18,587 bases of DNA from an uncultured bacterium (GCA_903911455.1 CAIWDQ010000400.1:1-18587); one strand, 5' to 3'; positions 10,643 through 17,773 are shown, counted from the first letter of the stretch. Notes: a model not told the origin generated them from the sequence alone. Program-made: numbers and translations.

Positions 10643-10691
10643 CATTTAAGAATTATTTACTTACGTGTAGATAATTCTTAAATGACTTTTT
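10643..10691 (+). terminator. Hairpin terminator 1 after the giant gene
   Basis: A perfect 14-bp inverted repeat (10643-10656 with 10671-10684) encloses a 14-nt loop and is followed by ACTTTTT. It begins 10 nt after the stop codon. The stem is AT-rich, so it may be a weak terminator or a 3'-end protecting hairpin working with the GC-rich one just downstream. Confidence 0.7.
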
Positions 10692-10705
10692 CATAATAAT
10701 GTTTT

Positions 10706-10736
10706 GGCTGCTGTTCGAAAGAGTAGCAGCCTTTTT
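10706..10736 (+). terminator. Strong intrinsic terminator 2 with GAAA tetraloop
   Basis: An 11-bp stem pairs 10706-10716 with 10721-10731 (ggctgct against agcagcc at the base, with two G-T wobbles near the top). It is closed by a GAAA loop of the GNRA class and followed directly by TTTTT. This is a textbook rho-independent terminator and the likely main end of the giant transcript. Confidence 0.88.
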
Positions 10737-11048
10737 ATTGATGTTAAATAAATATTGTTTTTAAAAAATATATTAGTAGTTATAATTTCCTGAAAAGTTA
10801 TTATAAAAAAAACTAGGAAATTAATTAGTTTACGAAACAAAGTGAAATATTAAAAGAGGATGGAGTGATATAATGTAGAATAGGAGTTCTTTTTGGAGGT
10901 TAAATGATAAAAATACTAAATACTTAGATGCTGCTCAAGTTAAGCGTTACATTTTTAAATAGTTTTAATTATTGCAACTATATAAAATATAAATGATATA
11001 AAAATTAATCCTGAATTTTGATGTTATAAAGCTTTTTTTTTAAAAAAA
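10737..11048. other. Non-coding AT-rich spacer
   Basis: I see no credible gene or RNA here. A 6-bp inverted repeat (aaacta at 10810-10815, tagttt at 10826-10831) and a T9/A7 run just after the small minus-strand gene (11033-11048) are the only structures. Both are expected by chance in DNA this AT-rich. Confidence 0.6.
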
Positions 11049-11345
11049 TTACAAATATATCTTTCTGTGTTTATCATAATACCATTTCTTTTTTTTGTTG
11101 CCGCTATAATAATTTGATAAGTCGAAATTGTTTTTCGATAAGAGTTCATCTAACTCATTTAATGTTTTTATTCCTAATCCTGGTGTTGCTGAAAATCTCT
11201 TTCGATTTAAATCGGTAATAAATTTATAGAACTGTGTGTAAAAACTCAGATTATTCACCAATCTAGCAGACATTTCATGTTTGTTTTTATTGATGAAATC
11301 AATTATTGGTATGTTAGAAGTTGTTTTTGTCTCGTGATTTTCCAA
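11049..11345 (-). CDS. Small protein of unknown function with a helix-hairpin-like motif
   Basis: 98 codons from a TTG start at 11345. An in-frame stop lies 27 nt upstream and no ATG lies between, so the start is either this TTG or the ATG for residue 25 (11273). The protein is charged and has no signal peptide or membrane segment. Residues 55-70 (PGLGIKTLNELDELLS) resemble the 'LGxKTLxEL' helix-hairpin turn of the RNA polymerase alpha C-terminal domain and other helix-hairpin-helix nucleic-acid-binding units; that is resemblance only. The tail is very basic and aromatic (KKKKWYYDKHRK). The coding sequence stands out as less AT-rich than the surrounding spacer, and a TAnnTTTG-type box lies about 80 nt upstream. 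It stands alone between divergent or unrelated genes. Family not recognised; a nucleic-acid-associated role would be a guess. Confidence 0.6.
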   Translation of the reverse strand: MENHETKTTSNIPIIDFINKNKHEMSARLVNNLSFYTQFYKFITDLNRKRFSATPGLGIKTLNELDELLSKNNFDLSNYYSGNKKKKWYYDKHRKIYL

Positions 11346-11423
11346 TACTATTTTAATTTGTTTTTTGATAATTTACAATATAAATAGATATATCTAATTT
11401 CTCGAATATCCATTTTTTTTTTA

Positions 11424-11431
11424 CAAAAGTA
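11424..11431 (-). promoter_or_regulatory. Putative -7 box for the small minus-strand gene
   Basis: The minus strand reads TACTTTTG, an exact match to the Bacteroidota -7 consensus TAnnTTTG, about 80 nt before the TTG start. I do not find a convincing TTTG -33 element at the right distance. In DNA this AT-rich one such match is expected roughly every kilobase per strand, so position is the main support. Confidence 0.35.
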
Positions 11432-11777
11432 CAACAAGAATATTTTTTTTGATATAGTGTAAACTCTAATTCTTAATTCGACTTTACCATATTTTTCAGT
11501 ACCGTTAGCTTACCAGCAAATTTAATTAATTTATCATTTCAACAAACATTTAGATGTTAAAAAAGCAAATTGATTAAAACTTGAAATATCTTAGTTAAAA
11601 CTCTATTAAATTTTATAGGGTTTTCATTCAAATTAATTGGACAACTTTTACTTTTTAATTAATAATGAAATCAAAAAAAAAGTTTAAAGTGAAGTAAATC
11701 AATAAGAAACAAAAGCAATGTGTATTTTTGGAGATGAAAAAGTGTAATTATAGGACTCAAAGTAGTTTGGTGGTAAT
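11432..11777. other. Non-coding AT-rich spacer with one hairpin
   Basis: No gene recognised. A 9-bp stem with one G-T wobble pairs 11597-11605 (aaaactcta) with 11616-11624 (tagggtttt) around a 10-nt loop; it has no T-tract after it and no gene upstream to terminate. A second TAnnTTTG match on the plus strand (11723-11730) points into the 21-bp array but has no -33 partner that I can see. Confidence 0.5.
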
Positions 11778-11966
11778 GCAACTCATTTTAATAGCCTCGC
11801 ATTTCAGTTTAATCCGCCCGCAACTCATTTTAATGCCTCCACAACTCATTTTAATGCCTCCGCAACTCATTTTAATGCCTCCGCAACTCATTTTTATTGA
11901 ACCGCAAAGTATAAAGATATCCCCGCATCTTATTTAAATGCATCCGCATTTCATTTAATAGTCCCC
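11778..11966. repeat. Tandem array of nine 21-bp units (non-coding)
   Basis: Nine contiguous 21-bp units begin at 11778, 11799, 11820, 11841, 11862, 11883, 11904, 11925 and 11946. The core consensus is actcattttaatgcctc, flanked by gca at the start and c at the end. Units 3 and 5 are identical and unit 4 differs by one base; the outer units decay but keep the register, chiefly a starting gca and an ending cc. A degenerate tenth unit may follow, inside two small hairpins (11969-11983 and 11983-11996). There are no spacers, so this is not CRISPR. The array continues in register past stop codons in every open frame, so it is probably conserved as DNA, not protein. It ends about 140 bp before pepE. 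The 21-bp period equals about two turns of B-DNA, which would place each motif on the same face. Confidence 0.9.
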
Positions 11967-12055
11967 GCAAGTTTTTGAAACTTATGGAAAGCCATATAAA
12001 ATCAGCATTCACACACTAATATTAAAAAAACATAATTATTAAATAAAAGTATAAA

Positions 12056-12088
12056 TTGCTTTTAGCTTGTAATTTTATCGTAAATTTG
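12056..12088 (+). promoter_or_regulatory. Putative promoter of pepE
   Basis: TAAATTTG at 12081-12088 matches the Bacteroidota -7 consensus TAnnTTTG exactly. An ATTG at 12055-12058 lies 22 nt upstream and could be the -33 element (consensus TTTG). Transcription would begin near 12095, giving a leader of only about 13 nt before the ATG. Confidence 0.55.
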
Positions 12089-12107
12089 CAGCTTAAATAA
12101 TTTAACT

Positions 12108-12824
12108 ATGATGAAACTTCTTTTAATCAGTAATTCGACAAATGCAGGAGAAACCTATCTTGGCTGGCCTCGTAATGATATTAAAAATTTTATGGATGCA
12201 AATAATGTCAAGCGAGTTCTATTTGTTCCATATGCCGGTGTAGGTATTACATATGATGAATACACAACAAAAGTGGCTGCTGTATTTGCTGAACTGGGTG
12301 CTGAAATTTATGGTATTCACAACGAATCTGATCCTTTAAAAGCTTTGAAAGAAGCCGAAGCAATAGCAGTAGGAGGGGGTAATACTTTTTATTTGTTACA
12401 TATGCTTCACAAACTTAATCTGGTAGATGCCATTCGTGATCAGGTTAAAGCAGGCGCACCATATATAGGTTGGAGTGCTGGCTCGAATGTTGCATGTCCT
12501 TCGTTAAAAACTACTAATGATATGCCTATAATCGAACCTGCAAGTTTTAATTGTACTTCGTTAGTACCTTTTCAGATAAACCCTCATTATTTGGATGCAC
12601 ATCCTAATGGTCATGGTGGTGAAACCCGTGAACAACGTATAGAGGAATTTTTGAAAGTTAATCAAGATATTTATGTAGTAGGATTAAGAGAAGCTACACT
12701 CTTATTAGTTGAAGGTGATAAAATGTCGTTGGTAGGTAAACGACCTATGAGAGTTTTTAAATATGGAAAAGAACCAGAAGAAATAACACCTGGGTCGGAT
12801 ATAGATTATCTCTTGAAAGGATAA
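12108..12824 (+). CDS. pepE: Peptidase E (alpha-aspartyl dipeptidase, family S51)
   Basis: 238 residues, close to the usual length of about 230. PepE is a cytoplasmic serine peptidase that hydrolyses dipeptides with N-terminal aspartate (Asp-X), releasing aspartate. The family signature is clear: AVGGGNTFYLL (87-97), the nucleophile elbow IGWSAGSN (120-127) with Ser123, Asp138 in TNDMPII, and His160 in INPHYLDAHP. The three residues sit at the spacing of the Ser120/Asp135/His157 set known from Salmonella PepE. There is no signal peptide. The start is one of two adjacent ATGs (12108 or 12111); the choice changes one residue. The gene has its own promoter-like box and lies 57 nt before the DHOD-like gene on the same strand, so the two are probably co-transcribed. 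The enzyme may recycle aspartate from peptides; linking this to the secreted protease further along is inference. Confidence 0.95.
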   Translation: MMKLLLISNSTNAGETYLGWPRNDIKNFMDANNVKRVLFVPYAGVGITYDEYTTKVAAVFAELGAEIYGIHNESDPLKALKEAEAIAVGGGNTFYLLHMLHKLNLVDAIRDQVKAGAPYIGWSAGSNVACPSLKTTNDMPIIEPASFNCTSLVPFQINPHYLDAHPNGHGGETREQRIEEFLKVNQDIYVVGLREATLLLVEGDKMSLVGKRPMRVFKYGKEPEEITPGSDIDYLLKG

Positions 12825-12881
12825 AATATTATACATTCAAAAACAAAAATTAAATTTCTTATAGGTGACTAAAGTTTAAAT

Positions 12882-13898
12882 ATGATAGATTTATCAACAA
12901 ATTATATGGGGTTACATTTAAAGAATCCTATTATCGTGGGAAGTTCAGGTTTAACAGATAATGTTAAGAATATCGTTGAAGCTGAAAAACATGGAGCAGC
13001 TGCAATAGTATTGAAATCATTATTTGAAGAGCAAATCAGATTAGAAATGAATCGTTTGGTAAAGCCAAATGATTCATCGTTTTCTTATACTGAAGCAATA
13101 GATTTTATCTCCGATTATGCCGAAAAGAACTCCATTAACAACTATCTTAAATTAATAAAAGACTGTAAGAGACAAACTACAATACCTATCATAGCAAGTA
13201 TAAATTGTACTTCGAATGCTGAATGGGTAAACTTTGCAAAGAAGATAGAAGAAGTAGGAGCTGATGCAATAGAATTAAATATATTTCTACTGCCTTCGGA
13301 CTTAAATCACTCAAGCGAGCAAAATGAAGAAGTTTATTTTGAAATCATCAATGAAGTTAAAAAACAAGTAAAGATACCTATTGCAATCAAAACAAGTTAT
13401 TATTTCTCAGGATTAGCAAAAATGATGCTTAAGCTCTCGTGGACTGGTATTTCAGGATTGGTTTTCTTTAATCGATTCTTTTCTCCTGATATTGATATTG
13501 ATAATTTTAAAATAACAGCTACAAATGTATTAAGTCGCCCTGAAGAAGTTTCAACTTCATTAAGATGGGTTGCAATCCTTTCGGATCGTTTGTTTTGTGA
13601 TGTTGCAGCTTCAACAGGTATTCACGAAGGGAGAGATGTAATTAAACAATTGTTAGCAGGAGCTAAAGCTACTCAGATAGTTTCGACAATTTATAAGAAT
13701 GGTTTCCCTCATATAGGTAAAATGCTTACTGATATGGAAACTTGGATGCAAGAAAAAGAATTTAAATCAATAGAAGAGTTCAGGGGGACGATGTGTTATC
13801 GTAAAACACAGAACCCAGCAGCGTATTTAAGAGTTCAATTTATGAAATATTTCTCAGATATTGAAGAAGATCCAGAAGCTAATCTTTTAAAGGATTAA
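12882..13898 (+). CDS. Dihydroorotate dehydrogenase-like FMN protein (non-canonical active site)
   Basis: 338 residues with the TIM-barrel layout of class 1 dihydroorotate dehydrogenases. The start is MIDLSTNYMGLHLKNPIIVGSSGLT, as in the family. Likely FMN contacts are Lys45 (VLKS), Asn108 (ASIN), Lys170 (IAIK), Asn197 (FFNR) and the phosphate-binding region 243-274 (ASTGIHEGRDVIKQLLAGA, then VSTIYKNG). Where true enzymes have an N-x-S-C-P-N motif with the catalytic Cys, this protein has ELNIFLLPSD (131-140) and no Cys. Proteins of this type are commonly named 'dihydroorotate dehydrogenase-like' in Bacteroidota; their reaction is not known to me. It is unlikely to be the pyrimidine enzyme PyrD and could be another flavin oxidoreductase. 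It lies 57 nt after pepE with no terminator or promoter box between, and its stop is 17 nt from the convergent small lipoprotein gene. Confidence 0.88.
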   Translation: MIDLSTNYMGLHLKNPIIVGSSGLTDNVKNIVEAEKHGAAAIVLKSLFEEQIRLEMNRLVKPNDSSFSYTEAIDFISDYAEKNSINNYLKLIKDCKRQTTIPIIASINCTSNAEWVNFAKKIEEVGADAIELNIFLLPSDLNHSSEQNEEVYFEIINEVKKQVKIPIAIKTSYYFSGLAKMMLKLSWTGISGLVFFNRFFSPDIDIDNFKITATNVLSRPEEVSTSLRWVAILSDRLFCDVAASTGIHEGRDVIKQLLAGAKATQIVSTIYKNGFPHIGKMLTDMETWMQEKEFKSIEEFRGTMCYRKTQNPAAYLRVQFMKYFSDIEEDPEANLLKD

Positions 13899-13914
13899 AT
13901 TTATAAACTATTTC

Positions 13915-14265
13915 TTATTTTTTTAATATATTTGTTATCTCTGCGGGTATACCTTCAACACATCCTGATGGATTAGGCATCTTTAAAGGATGATAATCAA
14001 AAAATATTTCCATACCATCTACATCAAAACTATCGGGCAGTTTGTCTTTTGGAATTAAGGTAACATTGCCAGCAGGCCCCTTCATAGAAACAATAATAAC
14101 AGAGTTACATCCTCCTGTACGGTATTGATGCGATACTTTACCAAAGCTTTTTCCTTTGTATATATCCTGTTCTTGCTTTTTTACATTAGAAGAATTAATC
14201 TTTTGGGTTTTGCACGAGCAATTCAGAAAAAGAATAATTATAACATATAAGAATATTTTTTTCAT
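13915..14265 (-). CDS. Small exported or lipoprotein-like protein, function unknown
   Basis: 116 residues from the ATG at 14265. An in-frame ATG 51 nt further upstream (14316) would add MIKKIKTIILIDFKLHF, but the typical signal sequence (MKKIFLYVIIILFLNC) begins at 14265, so I use that start. Cys16 and Cys18 follow the hydrophobic stretch; either could be a lipobox cysteine (FLN-C or NCS-C), although neither is a perfect lipobox, so lipidation is uncertain. The mature part is soluble, with GKVSHQYRTGGC (43-54) and a Pro/Cys motif near the end, MPNPSGCVEGIPAEI; the two cysteines (53 and 102 in this numbering) could pair. I do not recognise the family. The gene is downstream of the C10 protease but separated from it by a terminator-like hairpin, and it converges on the DHOD-like gene. 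Confidence 0.72.
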   Translation of the reverse strand: MKKIFLYVIIILFLNCSCKTQKINSSNVKKQEQDIYKGKSFGKVSHQYRTGGCNSVIIVSMKGPAGNVTLIPKDKLPDSFDVDGMEIFFDYHPLKMPNPSGCVEGIPAEITNILKK

Positions 14266-14319
14266 AAAATGGAGTTTAAAATCTATTAGAATAATAGTCT
14301 TTATTTTTTTAATCATTGA

Positions 14320-14390
14320 TTTTTATAATAAATAAAAATGAGACACTTTACATCAAATGGGATTAATCCATTAATTGCGAAGTATCTCAT
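14320..14390 (-). terminator. Hairpin terminator after the C10 protease gene
   Basis: On the minus strand, 14390-14380 pairs with 14348-14338 in an 11-bp stem (atgagatactt against aagtgtctcat). The only irregular pair is a U-G wobble in the minus-strand RNA, which would be a C-A mismatch in plus-strand RNA, so the structure favours the minus transcript. An inner stem (14368-14372 with 14356-14360) lies inside. TTTTATTTATT follows. It begins 33 nt after the protease stop codon. Confidence 0.6.
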
Positions 14391-14423
14391 CTTATAAACT
14401 TAAGTTATACTATATTCAAATAT

Positions 14424-15896
14424 TTATTTTAGTATAGTTATTTTCTTTGTTATAGTGTTAGAGTCGGAAAAGATAGTAAAGAAATACAATCCTTTTGTTA
14501 AGAAACCATAGTCTACATTTAAAGTATTGTTTTGAGGAGTATAATACCTTTCTGAAACAAGTTCACCTACTAAATTATAAACTTTAATAATGAATTTTGA
14601 TGAATTTAAGTAAGGAATTTCAATATTAATAATTCCATTTGATGGGTTAGGATAGATGTTAATTTCTGGTTTTACATTAGTTTCAATGCCAGCAGTTGAT
14701 TTTGCAATATTAAATACACCTTCTTCACTTTTAGAAAAGTTATAAGTGCCACCACCAACGCCTCCACTACCTGGATTAATAGTATCAATATAAAAATATC
14801 CATTTCCTTGTCCGCTCCATCCAAAATTAAAATGATAATGATATAAGCTTGCTGAGGTTTGATATCCATCCATAACAAAACAATGCCCAGCAGTAGAACC
14901 ATCATCACCAGCATAAAGTATTGGACGGTTTGCATTGAGATCACTTAATAGTACATTCTGCCACTGAGTTTCAGTATAAGATGATTTCTTGTAATAAATA
15001 GCAGTAGAATATTTAAAATAATTTTTCAATGCCTTCTCAGCTGTTGCTCCTTGATAATTTCCACCAACAATTGCACCAGAACCATTCACATCATAACTCA
15101 TACCTACAGAAATACCACATTGTGACATAAGTAAAGCTACATCTGTATTGGATGAGTTCACTACATTGGGCATTGAAGCCCAGTTATAAGTTGTAGCACC
15201 AAAGTTTGCTGAAAGAGTTCCATAGTTATTTTTGTATCCGTAAGCTGTAGAATGGATATAAGAATATGAACCACTACCCTGTGAAGGATAAGCATTATAT
15301 TTCATGATTTGAGCCATAGCTGTTGCAACACATCCTGTTGGATTATGATTGCAGAAACCAGCATCAACATCTGTTGGGCATGAAGTGTTGTAATAACAAC
15401 CTTGATCCCAATTTAAAGTTCCCAACATTGGTAATACCTGATTTGTAGCAGTTGTGCTTTTATTATTTGATGAATAAAGATTCCAAAGTCTATTAATTTC
15501 TTCAGTTGCTTGAATATTGTTATTCCTAGCATTAATTATTTCGTTCTGATAAGAAGTAAGTATCCATTTAACTGTTGGTATTAATGTATTGGCAGAATAA
15601 TTATTTTCAAATGAATATGCAAGAACAGGAGTCACATTACTTTCGGCTGAAACAATTATAAATCCTACTCCATTGTTCTGTAACATATTAAAAATGTAAT
15701 AAACAGGAACATTATTATTAGAAACTACAATTTCATCAGATATCTTTAAAGCTTCTTTTGAAATTGATTTAATAGAGTTTACTTTTTCGAAATAGAAATT
15801 TTGCGCTACGATACGGGCATTATCAATAGTTACAATACTTGCAAAAGTATTTAACCCGAAAATAATAATAATTGCTATTATAAATAGTCTTCTCAT
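14424..15896 (-). CDS. Secreted C10 family cysteine protease (streptopain-like) with T9SS type A sorting domain
   Basis: 490 residues. The order is: signal peptide 1-19 (RRLFIIAIIIIFGLNTFA); inhibitory propeptide about 20-150 of the Spi type, including GFIIVSAESNVTPVLAYS (78-95); mature C10 domain about 155-400; and a T9SS tail about 410-490 (EINIYPNPSNG through KGLYFFTIF to KKITILK). The catalytic residues are visible: Cys189 in PTGCVATAMAQIMKY, His338 in AGHCFVMDGY, and Asn357 and Trp360 in HFNFGWSGQGNGYF. These match the Cys/His/Asn/Trp set of streptopain (SpeB). Four extra cysteines near the active site (167, 173, 182, 260) may form disulfides. The enzyme should be made as a zymogen, exported by Sec, then moved to the surface or medium by T9SS. 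It starts 44 nt after the stop of the PPDPSG-family gene, which suggests co-transcription. Confidence 0.96.
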   Translation of the reverse strand: MRRLFIIAIIIIFGLNTFASIVTIDNARIVAQNFYFEKVNSIKSISKEALKISDEIVVSNNNVPVYYIFNMLQNNGVGFIIVSAESNVTPVLAYSFENNYSANTLIPTVKWILTSYQNEIINARNNNIQATEEINRLWNLYSSNNKSTTATNQVLPMLGTLNWDQGCYYNTSCPTDVDAGFCNHNPTGCVATAMAQIMKYNAYPSQGSGSYSYIHSTAYGYKNNYGTLSANFGATTYNWASMPNVVNSSNTDVALLMSQCGISVGMSYDVNGSGAIVGGNYQGATAEKALKNYFKYSTAIYYKKSSYTETQWQNVLLSDLNANRPILYAGDDGSTAGHCFVMDGYQTSASLYHYHFNFGWSGQGNGYFYIDTINPGSGGVGGGTYNFSKSEEGVFNIAKSTAGIETNVKPEINIYPNPSNGIINIEIPYLNSSKFIIKVYNLVGELVSERYYTPQNNTLNVDYGFLTKGLYFFTIFSDSNTITKKITILK

Positions 15897-15940
15897 GTAC
15901 TATTATGTTTTAAAATGATTTTAATAAAAAAATAAAAGTA

Positions 15941-17773
15941 TTAATCAATTACTAATTTAGAGACTTTTTGGAAACTAGTATTTACATTACCAATTCTAAC
16001 AAGATAAGTTCCTTTAGATAATCCAATAGCATCAAAAGAAGTTTCAATAGAATTGTTAGAAGGAGTAACAATTTTGCTTGCTAATAATCTGCCTGAAATA
16101 TTAAACAAATCAATATTTAATTCCTTGTTAGAAGGAAGTTCACTTGAGATTACCTTAATTTCATTATTTAATTTAAAAACATTAAATTTGAGATTACTTG
16201 TATTTTCAGCTATACCAGCTCCACTTGCAGGTAATCTGAAAGAGAATATCTTTGTAGCAGGATTACCACCTGAAATATATTCTCCGGTATGCCAGAACAA
16301 AGTACCGTCTGATGGATCAATACATGTATGTGAATAATCTCCAAAACGATTTGTGCCTGATTGTGATGAATTACCTGTGGCAGCTTCAACTTCAGCAAAA
16401 GTCATAGTATTTAGAGGATCTCCAGCAAGTCGTCCAGTATATCTTAAACTTGGGTAACATGCCTGTGAACCGGATACAGCATAAGCCATACCAATTGAGC
16501 CATTATCATCCATTGCAATACTACCAACCCAGCGATTTAAAGTATCAGGAGTATATGTACTTTGTTGATAAATACTCCAGGTAGTATCTACCTGACGAAG
16601 TTCATACCATCTCAAACTACGTTGTCCAGTAGTAGAATTTACTTTAACACCACCAACTAAAACAACAGTATTATAACCAGTCCATCTTCTATACTGTGCC
16701 CTGAAATCAAATACACCACCAATACCATCTAATTTAGACGAAGTACCTGGTTGAGCAATATCATTCCAACTTGAATTGTATGAAGCATCAAAAGGTTGAG
16801 TAGGTAATTGAGCAGTTAAGGTGATAGAAGCAGTTGGTGTTGTTCCCCATGTCGTGTTCATTTTAAATACGTTTATTCTGTCAACATGTCCTGTTCCCCA
16901 GCCATCGTCTTCATATGAAAAAATTGGACAAGGAGTTCCGTACGGAGGTAATTGACCATCTGCATCAGCAGTTAATGGGCAAAAGAATCCTGTACCAATA
17001 GGTGGAGAAAATGTTACATTTAGTGATCTTGAAGTAGAAACACCTGCAAGCATAGAATCTCTTTCGAATACAAATACTTTTTGAGTTGTTTGGTTAGAAG
17101 TCATATAATACCCATTTGACCAGATAGAAAACTTTTCATAATCTGGAAACTGAGGTGAAGTAAACTGGTAAGTATAATAAGCACCAGTAGGATCAGGAGT
17201 CTTTGAAATCCCTAATAATATTTTATTACCACTGGTTTTAAACTCTGTAATTACCCAACGATCTGCATATTTATCATACAATACTATAGGATCCCCTGCT
17301 GTTGATCCAAATAACAAAGTGCCTAGACTTATTGAAGAAGAAAGGCTTCCCCCTGTTTTGTTGTAGATTTTATAAGTTGTATTTACAGCCTGTACATAAT
17401 GATTAAGTCCAGCAGCTCCTGATGGATCTGGTGGATAACTTGATGTCCCTTGTCCTTCCCAAACTACAATAGGTGCTCTGTTCTGTCTGTAACCAGGTGT
17501 TTTCTGGCATGCAGGATCTTCACCAATAGGCAGGGCATTTGGGTTAAGTTTTTCAGAGAATGGAATACGATAATCCCTGTCAAATGATTCTTGCATCTCA
17601 ATGGGTACTTGTTTTAGAACTTCAGGATGCTCTTTTATAAGTTCGCTTAATGGTTTTGTTATATGAAATTCAGAGCACTGAATTACTTCAACTTTTCCAT
17701 CATTATTTACGTTTTGTGCATTGATCAGACTTACAGTGAAGAATGCTACTAGTACTAAATATATACTTTTCAT
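15941..17773 (-). CDS. Secreted PPDPSG/GDPIVLYD-family protein with T9SS type A sorting domain
   Basis: 610 residues. There is a signal peptide (1-19, cleavage likely after LINA), a short spacer, a large beta-rich domain (about 95-515) and a T9SS tail (about 525-610, with DLFNISGRLLASKIV, GLSKGTYLVRI and KVSKLVID). Diagnostic segments are YPPDPSGAAGLNHYVQAVN (113-131), GDPIVLYDKYADRWVITEF (160-178), NRFGDYSHTCIDPSDGTLFWHTGEY (475-499) and RWVGSIAMDDNGSIGMAY (414-431). I know this arrangement as a family of secreted, probably beta-propeller proteins in Bacteroidota and some myxobacteria, without a proven function; the repeated blade-like motifs suggest a propeller. Six cysteines may form disulfides. 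It is the first gene of a likely two-gene minus-strand operon with the C10 protease. No TAnnTTTG promoter match was found upstream, so its promoter is not placed. Confidence 0.88.
   Translation of the reverse strand: MKSIYLVLVAFFTVSLINAQNVNNDGKVEVIQCSEFHITKPLSELIKEHPEVLKQVPIEMQESFDRDYRIPFSEKLNPNALPIGEDPACQKTPGYRQNRAPIVVWEGQGTSSYPPDPSGAAGLNHYVQAVNTTYKIYNKTGGSLSSSISLGTLLFGSTAGDPIVLYDKYADRWVITEFKTSGNKILLGISKTPDPTGAYYTYQFTSPQFPDYEKFSIWSNGYYMTSNQTTQKVFVFERDSMLAGVSTSRSLNVTFSPPIGTGFFCPLTADADGQLPPYGTPCPIFSYEDDGWGTGHVDRINVFKMNTTWGTTPTASITLTAQLPTQPFDASYNSSWNDIAQPGTSSKLDGIGGVFDFRAQYRRWTGYNTVVLVGGVKVNSTTGQRSLRWYELRQVDTTWSIYQQSTYTPDTLNRWVGSIAMDDNGSIGMAYAVSGSQACYPSLRYTGRLAGDPLNTMTFAEVEAATGNSSQSGTNRFGDYSHTCIDPSDGTLFWHTGEYISGGNPATKIFSFRLPASGAGIAENTSNLKFNVFKLNNEIKVISSELPSNKELNIDLFNISGRLLASKIVTPSNNSIETSFDAIGLSKGTYLVRIGNVNTSFQKVSKLVID

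Noticed and set aside
10904..10927. Seven-codon open frame after a ggagg motif (ATG at 10904)
   Set aside because: Too short, no promoter match, and the next bases contain no conserved structure.
11728..11937. Plus-strand open frame of 69 codons (QLILMPP heptads) over the 21-bp array
   Set aside because: It starts at a TTG or ATG outside the array, is formed by a 21-bp repeat that keeps any stop-free frame open, and the array goes on in register two units past its stop. Treated as a by-product of the repeat.
11778..11966. CRISPR array
   Set aside because: Units are contiguous and 21 bp long, with no unique spacers; no cas genes nearby.
14672..14944. Minus-strand open frame in another phase inside the C10 protease gene
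   Set aside because: The protease catalytic motifs and T9SS tail are intact in the main frame; this one is a hydrophobic shadow.
16053..16398. Open frames on both strands inside the PPDPSG-family gene
   Set aside because: Both lie wholly inside a well-supported gene and show no domain or signal of their own.
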